Below, in pieces: positions 21,271 through 30,349 of a DNA stretch of 64,000 nucleotides. A program made the translations under genes and the position numbers. Numbering within the stretch: the stretch's first letter is position 1; the number at the start of each line of letters is the position of its first letter. The notes under the pieces were generated by a model. The model saw nothing but the letters and a program-made list of their open reading frames with translations, did not search any database and was not told where the DNA came from. The stretch is taken from the NCBI RefSeq assembly GCF_001664485.1, contig NZ_CP013633.1, positions 383,146-447,145 of the forward strand. Reading direction: 5' to 3'. The DNA is from Rhizobium sp. N324. Lineage in GTDB: Bacteria > Pseudomonadota > Alphaproteobacteria > Rhizobiales > Rhizobiaceae.

Positions 21271-21537
21271 TTAGAGCTTTCGGCGGATGACATCCTGCAA
21301 CATCTCGCGGTCCAGCGTCAGATCCGCGACGATCTTCTTCAGGCGCGAATTCTCGTCCTCGAGCTGCTTCAACCGTTTCATCTCCGGCGGCAGCATGCCC
21401 GCGTATTTTTTCTTCCAGTTGAAATAGGTCGCCTGGCTGATCCCTGCCTTCCTGCAGATTTCAGCAACCGACACGCCTTCATCACCTTGCTTCAGAATGA
21501 ACGCCTTCTGGGCGTCCGAAAACTGCGATGCTTTCAT
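21271..21537 (-). CDS. IS3-family OrfA, copy A
   Basis: An 88-residue OrfA: MKASQFSDAQKAFILKQGDE, helix-turn-helix CRKAGISQATYFNWKKKYAG and a leucine zipper (LKQLEDENSRLKKIVADLTL). Intact, but its orfB partner is broken. The 5' part differs at several silent sites from copy B although the remainder of the composite is the same, suggesting a recombination joint near 21355. Confidence 0.85.
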   Translation of the reverse strand: MKASQFSDAQKAFILKQGDEGVSVAEICRKAGISQATYFNWKKKYAGMLPPEMKRLKQLEDENSRLKKIVADLTLDREMLQDVIRRKL

Positions 21538-21613
21538 CGTCTTCTGGTCCTTTCCCAGCCAGGAAAATGCACCGGAAAACTCTAACCAAAATTGGTCCAG
21601 TTTGAAGGGTTCA

Positions 21614-22229
21614 GATCAGCATCAGCCGCAACTTTCTACCAGCGCCGTCGCTTATCCGATCCGACGACCATGTCTATTTTGTGGGGGAGAACGGTGTTGC
21701 CGGTGGTCATGTTGGCGATCGGTGCTTGTACGTTCGCAGGCCTGTCCACGTTTCAAAGCATATATGCCGAAACGCGCGGACTCTCACCGAATGTCTTCTT
21801 TCTGACATTCACCGTCACGACTGTCACATTGCGATTCTCCGTCGCGGGTATGATCGGTAAGTTGCCGCTTGGGCGCCTAGCACTCACCCTCTTCGTGACG
21901 ACACTGATTGGGATCGGACTTTTGGTTTTGAACCCGGGAAGCGAGCTGCTGTACGTCGTCGCCACCGTTCTCTTTGCGACAGGCTACGGTCTCACTTATT
22001 CGACCTTGAATGCGATGGTGGTGAACCTCGCTGGCGAACGTAGTCTGTCAATCTCAACGGCCTCCCAAGTCTTTACACTCGCTTATTTTCGTGGGTTCGT
22101 TCGAATTCCCGTATCTCGGTGGCACATTAATTGCTGTTTATGGCATCGACGTTGCCATGCTCGTGATGGCGGGTCTGGTCGCTCTCAACATCGCAATCGC
22201 CAGTCAGACATTGTGGAGGGCGGTGTAGG
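21614..22229 (+). pseudogene. MFS transporter relic
   Basis: The frame starting near 21670 encodes hydrophobic helices of the second half of a major facilitator protein (TVLPVVMLAIGACTFAGLST; LALTLFVTTLIGIGLLVLNP; ELLYVVATVLFATGYGLTYS). The 5' half is missing at the IS3 border. A frameshift near 22093 moves the last two helices to another frame (FEFPYLGGTLIAVYGIDVAM ... stop at 22229). It stands 5' of an amino-acid N-hydroxylase, so it may have been a siderophore exporter. Confidence 0.7.
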
Positions 22230-22300
22230 AGACAGACGTCCTTCGATAATGATTTCCGTATCGCTGCCCACGTGCCCGCCCAACCAAAGGAAGTGTGTTT

Positions 22301-23168
22301 ATGCAAGTGCTGGATCTCATCGGTATAGGCATCGGACCCTTTAATCTTAGTCTTGCAGCACTCGCGTGTCCGACGCCGCTGCGCACTGCCTTTTTCGAAA
22401 AGGAAAGCGGCTTCGATTGGCATCCTGGGCTGCTGCTGCCCAACAGTCGCCTGCAGGTATCTCCGCTGAAGGACTGTGTGACACTTGCAGATCCGACCAG
22501 TCCGTTTTCGTTTCTCAACTACCTCGCGGTGCATGGACGGCTGTACAGCTTCGTAAACCGGTGCGACGCGACCACGTCGCGAAGAGAGTTCACACAGTAT
22601 TTCCAATGGGTTGCGCATCAGTTGCCACAACTCCGGTTTGGGGAGGAGGTTACCGACGTAACCAGATTAGACGAGGGTTACCGCGTGACGACGACTCGAG
22701 ATCACTACCATGCACGCTCAGTTGCGATTGGCGTCGGTGTCGTTGCAACAATTCCCGAATGCGCCAAACCTTGGCTGGGCGAGAAGGTCTACCATGTGGC
22801 GAGCTATCTGGATCGGCCACAAATCGACATCGGTGAACGCGTATTAGTCGTTGGTGGGGGGCAGAGCGGTGCGGAGGTTGTTGAACACCTATTGGGCAGT
22901 CCGGGTATCGGTAAAATTACATGGGTGACGTCACGCGGGAACCTGTTCACGAGGGATGACAGCTCTTTTATCAACGTGTCATACACGCCGTCTTACAGCC
23001 AGCGCTTTCATTCGCTGCCACTTAAAAAACGTCGCACTATTGTCGACGACGAAAAACTCACCAGTGACGGCATTTCAGCAGAATTGAGCAACCGCATTTA
23101 CGAAACTATCTATCACCGCAGCGCGACTGGCAATATTGACGATGTCATTCAACTGCTACCCGCAGTCG
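22301..23168 (+). pseudogene. lysine/ornithine N-hydroxylase, 3'-truncated
   Basis: Flavin monooxygenase of the IucD/PvdA family, which hydroxylates the side-chain amine of lysine or ornithine in siderophore synthesis. FAD motif GIGIGPFNLSLAAL at residues ~7-20, substrate region FEKESGFDWHPGLLLPNSRL and NADPH motif VVGGGQSGAEVVEHLL are intact. After DDVIQLLPAVV the match stops; the final ~100 residues are replaced by antisense IS3 sequence, the frame running on to 23287. AAGGAAG precedes the ATG at 22301. Probably inactive. Confidence 0.78.
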
Positions 23169-23258
23169 TCATGTATCCAGGATCTGCTCGGCGAGCAGTC
23201 TCTTCAGTGTGGCGTTCTCTTCCTCAAGCGCCTTCAGGCGCGTTGATCTTTTCATCAC
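23165..23258 (-). pseudogene. IS3-family orfA fragment
   Basis: The minus strand encodes MKRSTRLKALEEENATLKRL followed by LAEQILDT, the leucine-zipper end of an IS3-family OrfA. It replaces the 3' end of the N-hydroxylase gene. Only this piece remains. Confidence 0.55.
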
Positions 23259-23576
23259 AAATTACTGGCACGCCACCAATATCTTGAACATGCTTCCAAA
23301 CAGAAGGAGCCCGCCAGTCGATAGCCAGCGTACGGCAAAGCCTCTCCGGTATCGCGATATGATGAACCTACTTCCGCCCATCCGTTCACTAGCATTTCAT
23401 GTCGCTCGGTGACGCCGCTCCACATCGCCTATTGCTAAGGTGCCATTCGATATTTAAAGTGGATTATCTGCAACTATAACGTCTATCGTAACTATGCGGC
23501 CTACTTAATTGGTCACCAAACTAACCTAAGCCTTTTTGACGAACCTTCATTGGATCTATGCTGGAAGGTTCTGTAC

Positions 23577-23621
23577 TGGAAAAATCGATTGTTTGGATAT
23601 AAAATATCCGTTGTTTGGATG
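23577..23621 (-). promoter_or_regulatory. nod box divergent from nodD (no gene downstream)
   Basis: The minus strand reads CATCCAAACAACGGATATTT, then ATCCAAACAATCGATTTTTC, close to the nod box consensus. It ends 10 bases before the nodD start and points away from it. To its left only relics occur, so it looks orphaned or serves nodD autoregulation. Confidence 0.8.
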
Positions 23622-23630
23622 TGACTAAAG

Positions 23631-24587
23631 ATGCGTTTCAAGGGCCTTGATCTAAACCTGCTCGTTGCATTGGATGCGCTCACGACCGAGCGCAACCTAA
23701 CGGCTGCCGCACGTAGTATCAATCTAAGTCAACCAGCAATGAGTGCCGCCATTGGTAGGCTTCGGGACTATTTCCGCGACGAATTGTTTACAATGAATGG
23801 TCGAGAACTTCGGCTGACGCCCCGTGCCGAAGGACTTGCCTCGGCAGTGCGTGAAACTCTCTTGCAGGTACAATGCTCAATCATCTCTTGGGAGCCGTTT
23901 AACCCGTCGAAGTCTGACAGATGCTTTAGAATAGTTCTGTCCGATTTCATGATGCTGATATACTTCAATAAAATCATTGAGCGAGTTGCTCGAGAAGCGC
24001 CCGCAGTCAGCTTTGAGTTGCTGCCTTTGGATAGTGATCCGTACGAGATGCTTAGCCGCGGTGACGTCGACTTCCTCATCGTGCCTGAATTTTTTCTCTC
24101 GGGCGCACACCCGAGCGCAAAACTGTTCACAGAGAAGTTTGTATGTGTAGCCTGTTCGACAAATGTGGACCTACCTTCAGCGCTGACGATCGAGCAATAT
24201 GTCTCCACGGGACACGTCGCTGCCGCGTTTGGGCGCTTTTTGAAGCCATCGGTCGAGGGCTGGTTCTTGCTCGAGAATGGTATTCAGAGGCGGGTGGAGG
24301 TCGTCGTGCAAGGGTTTAGCTTAATACCACCAGTCCTGCGTGGCACGAACCGCATAGCTAACCTACCGCTTCGCTTAGTCGAGCATTACGAAAGTACTTT
24401 CCCTTTGCGGATCATCAACCTTCCGTTACCGCTCCCCGTCTTCACAGAAGCTGTTCAATGGCCAGCGCTCCATAATGCCGATCCAGGGAGCATCTGGTTC
24501 AGGGAGATATTGGTTGAGGAAGCTTCCCGTATGATGTCCTCCAACGCACCTAAAATACATGGGTTGCTACAACAATCCGGTTCCTGA
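23631..24587 (+). CDS. nodD: NodD transcriptional regulator (first copy)
   Basis: A 318-residue LysR-family activator. It starts [20 protein letters not shown] with the wHTH ([20 protein letters not shown]) at residues 23-45 and an inducer-binding domain after about 90. NodD binds nod boxes and senses legume flavonoids. The start is the conserved NodD start. A nod box overlaps the upstream region on the opposite strand. The protein is 16 residues longer than the other NodD here and clearly divergent, so they probably differ in inducer range; which of nodD1-3 it is cannot be told from this sequence alone. Confidence 0.95.
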   Translation: MRFKGLDLNLLVALDALTTERNLTAAARSINLSQPAMSAAIGRLRDYFRDELFTMNGRELRLTPRAEGLASAVRETLLQVQCSIISWEPFNPSKSDRCFRIVLSDFMMLIYFNKIIERVAREAPAVSFELLPLDSDPYEMLSRGDVDFLIVPEFFLSGAHPSAKLFTEKFVCVACSTNVDLPSALTIEQYVSTGHVAAAFGRFLKPSVEGWFLLENGIQRRVEVVVQGFSLIPPVLRGTNRIANLPLRLVEHYESTFPLRIINLPLPLPVFTEAVQWPALHNADPGSIWFREILVEEASRMMSSNAPKIHGLLQQSGS

Positions 24588-24682
24588 CCAAGGTTCCTGC
24601 TTGAGTAAGATCCGCCCGAGCCCGAATAAGTTCAACAGCCACCAAAGAGGCTTTTCAAAGGTATCCATCCGGGGAAGGCCGC

Positions 24683-24777
24683 TGACCTTGCTCCCAAGTT
24701 TTATCCAGTTTTGAGTTCGCTCCGACGGTTTTGGGTTGCTGTATTTGCGGCGGTAGCGGCGGGTTGCGGTGCGGAGC
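24683..24777 (-). repeat. solo end of the IS407-like element
   Basis: About 95 bases nearly identical to 5789-5883, including the terminal TGACCTTG and the 3' end of orfB. One base differs early (CTCCC versus CCCCC). The remainder of the element is gone, so this marks an old insertion followed by a deletion between the two nodD genes. Confidence 0.75.
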
Positions 24778-24995
24778 AATTGTGGTCCCCCAGCACCCTT
24801 CGATTTGCCGCCGAAGGTGCTAGACAGCACGTCGCGCAATCGTCCGAAGGGCGGCCGATCGGCGACGGACGTAGCGCTCAGCTTCGTCGATAAAATGGCC
24901 TGCGGGTCACTCACAGGTGGTGCCGTCTTCAGCTAATCGGCCGCGTCGCGGGTCGTCGCTCCCAATGCAGCCCAGCTTCCTAGGTTTCAGGATGG

Positions 24996-25904
24996 TCACG
25001 GCAATCGCGCTGCCTCCTGAACCATTATATCCCGCATCCAGATATTTGCCGGATCTTTGTCGTGAAGTACCGGCCATTGGACTGCCTCGGTGAATGTCGG
25101 CAGCGCTATCGGGGGCGCAGTCATCCGCAATGGTATCGTGTCCTCAAAAAGCCCAACTAGTCGTAACGGAACGGTTGCGATGCGATCGGTGCCCATTAGG
25201 GCGGCGGGGATCATGCTAAAGCTTGAAACAACGACTTCGACCCGCCTCTTGAGGCCATGCTCCTGCAAGAAGCAATCTTCTATGGTAGGCTGCTGCGTCC
25301 GACCGAACCTAACTACCGCGTGCCCCATTGAAGAATACTCCTCGGCAGTAAGGGCTTCCTCAAGTTGTTTGTTATTACTGCAGCCGACGCAAGTCAGTCG
25401 TTCCTGAAATAGATCTATCTTAGGGTGCGCGCTCGACATGAATAGCGGTGGGCTAATAAGGAAGTCTACGTCGCCGCGTCGCAATAGCTCGTCTGGATTG
25501 TCAGTAAGAGGCAGCAAGTCAAAACTAATGCCGGGTGCTTCCCGCGCAAGACGCTCCAGTATCTTCTGAAAAAGAACAACTGTAACGAAATCGCATAAGC
25601 TTACTCGGAAATGACGATCTGATTGATCAGGAGTAAATTTATCCCAGGGTATGATATTGAGCCGAATATGCTGTAAAGCCTCACGAATCGCAGGCGCGAG
25701 GTCTTCCGCACGCGGAGTTGGAACGAACTCACGACCACGCATCGTAAATAGTTCATCGCGGAAATAGGAGCGGAGCCGGCGGACGGCTGCACTCATTGCG
25801 GGCTGGCTCAGATTAATGCTACGTGCCGCCGCAGTAAGGTTGCGCTCAATCATTAGTGCATCGAGCGCGACAAGGAGATTTAGATCGAGGCCCTTAAATC
25901 GCAT
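24996..25904 (-). CDS. nodD: NodD transcriptional regulator (second copy)
   Basis: A 302-residue LysR-family NodD, convergent with the first. It shares [17 protein letters not shown] and the [23 protein letters not shown]. The ligand domain differs strongly ([20 protein letters not shown] against [20 protein letters not shown]). It ends [15 protein letters not shown]. No clear nod box was seen upstream of 25904. Its neighbour upstream on the same strand is the luciferase-like gene, 150 bases away, so read-through from that nod-box operon is possible. Confidence 0.94.
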   Translation of the reverse strand: MRFKGLDLNLLVALDALMIERNLTAAARSINLSQPAMSAAVRRLRSYFRDELFTMRGREFVPTPRAEDLAPAIREALQHIRLNIIPWDKFTPDQSDRHFRVSLCDFVTVVLFQKILERLAREAPGISFDLLPLTDNPDELLRRGDVDFLISPPLFMSSAHPKIDLFQERLTCVGCSNNKQLEEALTAEEYSSMGHAVVRFGRTQQPTIEDCFLQEHGLKRRVEVVVSSFSMIPAALMGTDRIATVPLRLVGLFEDTIPLRMTAPPIALPTFTEAVQWPVLHDKDPANIWMRDIMVQEAARLP

Positions 25905-26055
25905 ATCTTTTAACTATCCAATAGTGCAGCCCATTCCACAATGGCTGTTCCTACGGCGATGGCTGAATTCGCCTTGGCGCTCCTCAATCGATTTGAGGGC
26001 GCGGCCACAGAGACTTAATCTCTGTGATCGGAAAGCAACCTGAGGCCAGTCCAGA

Positions 26056-27081
26056 TTAAGCCATAACTCCAGAGTGAACGCTCGTTGCAGTGTAATAGGA
26101 AGCCTCCAATGGCAAATCACCAAACGCCAGCTGGCAAAGAAGATAATTAGCACCTGCTTCCTCGACATGATCGAGAAGATCTTGCCTAACTGAAGCAGCA
26201 GTACCAACTACGCACAACTGACAGTCTACTGCTGCATCAAAATCCGGCGGGAGGTTCTGAGGAGTCTGTATCCCGTTAATCTCGTACAGAAACCTAAAGC
26301 TCCGAAGCCACCGTTGATAAGCCGGGGCCGCGAGCGAAATGGCATGCTTCGTCGTGCTGCCGGCCACCACCATTCGGACCAACCCAAGGAACGGCGCCCG
26401 TTTCCTGCCCCCGGCGGTACGTCTCTCGTGTGCTCGGTAGGCATCAGTGATCTGGCGAACAGCAGAAGCAGGGCCCCCGCAGGCAAGATTTGTATCGTTC
26501 TCAGCCGCCCAGCGCGCAACCTCAGGACGACTGGTTGTAATCCATGTCGGAGGCTGAGGACGTTGGTGTGGCCGCAACATCAACGGGACTTTGTCTAGTT
26601 CAAAGTGTTCGCCTTTGTAGGAAAGAGCCTGAGCTCCTTCCTTCATCGCTTGGATGACGATCTCGCTGGCTTCGAGATAGCGCGATGTCGCCACCTCCTC
26701 ATCAATACCGAAAAAGCTCCATTCGATTGGTAAGGAGCCGCGCCCCATGCCCAACTCGAGCCTGCCACCGCTCAGATGATCCAGCATGCAAATTTCTTCA
26801 AACGCACGTAACGGATGATAAAGGTTCAACAGCATAACCAAAGGACCGAGACGAAGATGCTGCGTGCGCTGAGCTACGCTTGCTAGAAATAGATTCGGCG
26901 AAGGTCCTCTGCCGTGGGGAGTACAGTGGTGCTCTGCGACGTGATATCCATAAAAGCCAAGGCGATCGCAGACCTCTGCCAACTTCATCCGATCTTCATA
27001 CTGGTGCGCAATCTCCCTTCCGTCTTCGTCCAAATGGTCGAAGATACCAACCATCAGCTTTGCGGGAAGAGAGTTTTTCAT
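26056..27081 (-). CDS. luciferase-like flavin-dependent monooxygenase in a nod-box operon
   Basis: A 341-residue protein of the bacterial luciferase-like (LLM) superfamily: FYGYHVAEHHCTPHGRGPSP, NLFLASVAQRTQHLRLGPLV and LDHLSGGRLELGMGRGSL are hallmark blocks of the flavin-binding TIM barrel. These enzymes use reduced FMN and oxygen to oxidise aldehydes, sulfonates or other small substrates; the substrate here is unknown. GGAGA precedes the ATG by 9 bases. A small gene lies 97 bases upstream on the same strand, and a nod box precedes both, so the pair is probably induced by NodD and flavonoids. Confidence 0.88.
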   Translation of the reverse strand: MKNSLPAKLMVGIFDHLDEDGREIAHQYEDRMKLAEVCDRLGFYGYHVAEHHCTPHGRGPSPNLFLASVAQRTQHLRLGPLVMLLNLYHPLRAFEEICMLDHLSGGRLELGMGRGSLPIEWSFFGIDEEVATSRYLEASEIVIQAMKEGAQALSYKGEHFELDKVPLMLRPHQRPQPPTWITTSRPEVARWAAENDTNLACGGPASAVRQITDAYRAHERRTAGGRKRAPFLGLVRMVVAGSTTKHAISLAAPAYQRWLRSFRFLYEINGIQTPQNLPPDFDAAVDCQLCVVGTAASVRQDLLDHVEEAGANYLLCQLAFGDLPLEASYYTATSVHSGVMA

Positions 27082-27177
27082 TTAAATGTCTCCAAGTTTG
27101 GCGGCGAATTTTCGGTGACCAAGACCGGAGGGTGGCCCCGATGTCTTTCGCCAGGAATCATCGAAAAGCTGCTGGTT

Positions 27178-27495
27178 CTAAAAAACGATGCTGACGCCGA
27201 TGAGCTGATCATAATGCTCACGTTGAAATGACATTGAATCATTCGTATTCATGTATGACTTCGCGGTGGGTAACACCCCATCTCGCATACCCACAGCTCC
27301 GTTCACTTTTGAGAAGCCAAGGATTGGCAAGATCGGATAGTGGTTGTTCAGCTTTTGTGGCGACCCAAATGTGTTAAAGCTGGTATTCGGTTTAATGCGA
27401 CGAGGCTCCTGCAGTAGGCGAAGAAAGGACCCAGAGCTATGTCTCGGCGCTTGATTGGCAGACGAGAGCGCCTTCTGCAGTTCCACGTTGGCCAT
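27178..27495 (-). CDS. 105-residue unknown protein, first gene after the nod box
   Basis: I do not recognise this protein (MANVELQKALSSANQAPRHS ... ending YDQLIGVSIVF). It has no signal peptide or membrane segment; it is rich in Asn, Ser and Pro in the middle. GGAGA lies 5 bases before the ATG at 27495, better placed than the upstream in-frame ATG at 27507. It stands 112 bases after a nod box and 97 bases before the luciferase-like gene. It could be a partner or substrate of that enzyme, or a small symbiosis protein. Confidence 0.55.
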   Translation of the reverse strand: MANVELQKALSSANQAPRHSSGSFLRLLQEPRRIKPNTSFNTFGSPQKLNNHYPILPILGFSKVNGAVGMRDGVLPTAKSYMNTNDSMSFQREHYDQLIGVSIVF

Positions 27496-27606
27496 GTTCG
27501 TCTCCATTTACCGGCCAGGTCTGTGACCTTGCCCTCGGCTGCTCTCGGTGGAGCAACATCATGGGGTCCCCAATTCATAATCGAGGTGTTTAATAACATC
27601 CCATGG

Positions 27607-27652
27607 CTTCGTAAAATTGATTGTTTGTATGGCATTGATCCACCAGGTGAAT
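27607..27652 (-). promoter_or_regulatory. nod box of the monooxygenase operon
   Basis: The minus strand reads ATTCACCTGGTGGATC, then CATACAAACAATCAATTTTA, matching the 3' half of the nod box almost perfectly (AAACAATC-ATTTTAC) and the 5' half well. Its distance to the first start (112 bases) is like that of nodA (92). Confidence 0.82.
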
Positions 27653-27907
27653 AACCAGGAATCTTCACCGTCAAAGGGTTGCTGATCGAACTAGCATACG
27701 GTCGACCCAGGCGAGATCACGGCCCCTTCCGAAGGTGGAAGAATCAGGAGCCAGTGCGGTTTTGGCCGCAGCGCAACAGCGCCGATACCAGAAATAGATG
27801 TGACGCAGTTGGCTTCCGCGTCTTTCGTGCACGCTGTTATATGTCCTTAACATTCCCCATCTTAACTTCATAGGATCACAGGTTTTACGATAGGGAAATT
27901 GCTCTCA
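27653..27907. other. 255-base spacer
   Basis: No gene, repeat or regulatory site recognised between the nod box and the IS3-family copy D. Confidence 0.4.
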
Positions 27908-27981
27908 ACCCTTCAAACTGGACCAATTTTGGTTAGAGTTTTCCGGTGCATTTTCCTGGCTGGGAAAAGGAACGGAACACG

Positions 27982-28248
27982 ATGAAGGCATCGCAGTTTT
28001 CGGACGCTCAGAAGGCGTTCATTTTGAAGCAGGGTGATGAAGGCGTGTCGGTTGCTGAAATCTGCAGGAAGGCGGGGATCAGTCAGACGACTTACTTCAA
28101 CTGGAAGAAAAAGTACGCCGGCATGTTGCCGCCAGAGATGAAGAGGCGCAAGCAGCTTGAGGACGGGAATTCGCGATTGAAGAAGATCGTCGCGGATCTG
28201 ACGTTGGACCGTGAGATGCTGCAGGACGCCATCCGCCGAAAGCTCTAA
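27982..28248 (+). CDS. IS3-family OrfA, copy D
   Basis: An 88-residue OrfA like those of A and B with a few substitutions (SQTTYFNW, MKRRKQLEDGN, LQDAIRRKL). HTH and zipper are intact. The element has no complete orfB, so it is unlikely to move on its own. Confidence 0.85.
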   Translation: MKASQFSDAQKAFILKQGDEGVSVAEICRKAGISQTTYFNWKKKYAGMLPPEMKRRKQLEDGNSRLKKIVADLTLDREMLQDAIRRKL

Positions 28249-28735
28249 GGCCTGAGGGGTAGCGGGAGGTGGTGTCATGTGCCGCGATTGGGCGATCTCG
28301 ATCCGGCGTGCCTGTGGCGCGTTGAACTTCGATCGGTCGACCGATCACTACATCTCTCGCCGCGCCGAGGCCGGTCTAGACCTGTGAGCGCGGGTGCGCT
28401 ACGGCTATCGTCGCGTGCCTGTGCTTTTGGAACGCGAGGGTTGGGGCACCAACATCAAGCGAACCTATCGCATTTACAGGGACTTGGGACTGCAGCTGCG
28501 GAATAAGACTCGGAAGCGCCGTGTTAAGGCGAAACTTCGCGAGGATCGGCAAATGGCTGTCGGACCAAATGACGTGTGGGCGATGGACTTCGTGCACGAC
28601 CAGCTCGCAACCGGAAAGAAACTGCGGGTCCTGACGGTGGTCGCCACCTTCTCACGCTATGTTCCCGCGCTTGATCCGCCTCACAGCTATCGAGGTGAAG
28701 ATGTCGTGCAGACGTTGGGACGGGTGTGACGATTT
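28249..28735 (+). pseudogene. IS3-family orfB relic, copy D
   Basis: Fragments match orfB: MCRDWAISIRRACGALNFDR, then after a deletion of about 35 bases near 28385 RYGYRRVPVLLEREGWGTNI and NDVWAMDFVHDQLATGKKLR. The last two catalytic residues are absent because the element stops near 28725. Confidence 0.75.
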
Positions 28736-28881
28736 TCGTTATAGTGCGCACTATGAGTCCGATTACGCAACATACGTATTGAACCCTCATTCTCTAATCG
28801 AGGCGCCGTTACGTGGAACCGCATTTCCTTTCCCGAAGAAATAACCTACCTCACGGCATCTCTATGAAAGGTGACGAGGCG

Positions 28882-29403
28882 TTAGGTTTGACTGGCCCGT
28901 CCACGCGTCTGTAACGGCTGCCCGATCTTCCAAAGCATGCTTGTGTCGATCTCAAGCTCGACTCCAACCTTGCCCGCACCTGTGACTACGGTAGGATAAG
29001 AAAAAAGGGCGGTGTCGATCAGTACAGCGATCTTCTGGAGACCGAATGGTGATACGCTTCCTGACGGGTAGCCGAAGAGATCGAGTACCTGTTCTTTCTG
29101 AGCAAGCTCGGCTCGTTTCCATCCATACGTGCCAGCAACCGCTTTCATGTCAATCTTTGAAGGTGATGGCAGCAAAACGGCACAAAGGTGGCGCGCAGGA
29201 TGAGACCGGCGCATCACATCGTTCGCTTTCTGCTCGGCAATAATCATCGTCTTTGCAACGCGCCCCACGGGAACGCCGATAGCGGAGGCTAAATCGGAAG
29301 GAGATGTAATAGGGGTGGCGAACTCACTATAGCGCCACAATCGTACCGTCGAAGCTCCGATCTGGTGCAGTTCAGCAAGTACGTTCGGATGAACGTCCAA
29401 CAT
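28882..29403 (-). CDS. YbaK/EbsC-family protein, probable aminoacyl-tRNA deacylase
   Basis: A 173-residue YbaK/ProRS-editing-domain protein. Family features are the lysine in VGRVAKTMII, CAVLLPSPSKIDMKAVA, the FGYPSGSVSPFGL loop and the C-terminal VVTGAGKVGVELEID. YbaK-type proteins hydrolyse mischarged tRNA, typically Cys-tRNA(Pro). The ATG at 29403 has GGAAGGAAAC upstream; an in-frame GTG at 29424 is less likely. It follows the DUF6875-like gene by 85 bases on the same strand. A plasmid copy in a small regulated operon suggests a special role, perhaps tied to a non-standard amino acid. Confidence 0.85.
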   Translation of the reverse strand: MLDVHPNVLAELHQIGASTVRLWRYSEFATPITSPSDLASAIGVPVGRVAKTMIIAEQKANDVMRRSHPARHLCAVLLPSPSKIDMKAVAGTYGWKRAELAQKEQVLDLFGYPSGSVSPFGLQKIAVLIDTALFSYPTVVTGAGKVGVELEIDTSMLWKIGQPLQTRGRASQT

Positions 29404-29488
29404 AGTCGTTTCCTTCCGGTTCACCTGGTAGGACGATCGAGGATAGCTGTTTCAGCGACTGCGAGTACAGCCCTCTTGCGAGTAAGTT

Positions 29489-30184
29489 TCAGGCGGTTCG
29501 CTCCAAAAGCTGCCTAATGCGGCGGCGACCCTCGTTCCCAAAAATACTGAAGTAAGCCTCCAGGCACTTATCGCTATCGAGCATGAAAGGAGCATCATAT
29601 TTGGTGATATGCCGAATAGCCAAGGCTGGAACCGTTGTGTCGAGCGGTCGAAACATCCTGTTGTGCAAACCGGGCTCCGGGCAACCTGGATAAAATTCAC
29701 CGATCATGTAACCTTCCTGAATGAAGTCGGGCTTCAGCCGTTTTTGCAGTTGACCAATCCTGATGATCTCTCCTTCATCCTGTATTCCAGGAAGGGCAAT
29801 GATAATGGCCTTATAGATCCAGTCGCCCGTTCGATCGTTGAAGGACTTTACGGGTTTCATCTGGCTGAAGACGGCGAGCATACGCGCCAAATCGTTTTCG
29901 ATTTCGTCAACTGCAACAGCTTGCGACGCGGCAACCCGTAAAAGCCCCTTCGTCAGAGCCTCGGGAACGAAAGGGCAAACGCTCCCGTCCCGACCTAAAT
30001 GAGGATGTGGATTGGAGAGGAATTCTGAGGCATACCGAGCAAATTTCTGAAGAGCTGCGTTTGCATACTCATCATAGGCGTTGTATCCCGCATCAATATT
30101 CTTTTCCAGAATTTCGCCCACTGTCATCAATGGACCAATCGTCCCGAAAGGTTGGCTGTAATCTTTCCAAATCTCTTTATTCAT
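29489..30184 (-). CDS. DUF6875-like protein
   Basis: A 231-residue protein that I place tentatively in the DUF6875 family. Conserved-looking blocks are NPHPHLGRDGSVCPFVPEAL, LQKRLKPDFIQEGYMIGEFY followed by PGCPEPGLHN, and VPALAIRHITKYDAPFM. Its activity is unknown. No signal peptide is seen at the start MNKEIWKDYSQPFGTIGPLM. The ATG at 30184 has AGGGA upstream; the frame to 30280 runs through a large hairpin and is unlikely to be coding. It leads a two-gene operon with the YbaK-like gene, divergent from an HTH regulator. Confidence 0.65.
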   Translation of the reverse strand: MNKEIWKDYSQPFGTIGPLMTVGEILEKNIDAGYNAYDEYANAALQKFARYASEFLSNPHPHLGRDGSVCPFVPEALTKGLLRVAASQAVAVDEIENDLARMLAVFSQMKPVKSFNDRTGDWIYKAIIIALPGIQDEGEIIRIGQLQKRLKPDFIQEGYMIGEFYPGCPEPGLHNRMFRPLDTTVPALAIRHITKYDAPFMLDSDKCLEAYFSIFGNEGRRRIRQLLERTA

Positions 30185-30219
30185 TTCGGATCCCTGGTTC
30201 GAAAAGCCACGTGCAAAAC

Positions 30220-30294
30220 GGAAGGTCGGGCTCTTGCATGCCAGCTCGGGCGGCGGGCGAGCTGGTCGGGGGCCAATCAAGAGGCCGACCTTCC
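30220..30294 (-). promoter_or_regulatory. long nested hairpin in the leader of the DUF6875-like gene
   Basis: GGAAGGTCGGGCTCTTG pairs with CAAGAGGCCGACCTTCC (one mismatch in 17), and an inner stem CCAGCTCG/CGAGCTGG lies within. On the minus strand the outer stem is followed by GTTTTGC, 36 bases before the start codon. It may act as a leader attenuator or RNA-stability element. Confidence 0.6.
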
Positions 30295-30331
30295 ATCGGA
30301 AGCGAAGCTCCCGAATTTTGGTAGCACTCGT

Positions 30332-30349
30332 AGTTACACTTGTGTAACT
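30332..30349. promoter_or_regulatory. palindromic operator candidate
   Basis: AGTTACACTTGTGTAACT is a palindrome with 8-base arms around TT. It lies in the space between the divergent DUF6875-like gene and the HTH regulator, a natural site for that regulator. Confidence 0.55.

Larger units (their letters stand above)
17762..21613 (-). mobile_element. composite A: IS3-family element interrupted by a recombinase element
   Basis: The outer ends begin TGAACC on both sides (TGAACCGCTCCCAAACGTTG at 17762; TGAACCCTTCAAACTGGACC from 21613 inward). The IS3 orfB is split: its last ~30 codons ([17 protein letters not shown]) read on the minus strand at about 17800-17903, and the remainder resumes at 20526. 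The inserted recombinase element lies between. Copy B (31426-35278) is a direct repeat and copy C (40357-43512) an inverted, truncated repeat. Confidence 0.85.
27908..28735 (+). mobile_element. IS3-family element copy D, 3'-truncated
   Basis: It begins with AACCCTTCAAACTGGACCAA, the orfA-side end shared with composites A and B, and contains orfA and the first part of orfB. About 10% of bases differ from A. It lacks the recombinase insertion and retains the base whose loss frameshifts orfB in A, B and C. It stops near 28725 inside orfB. Confidence 0.82.
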
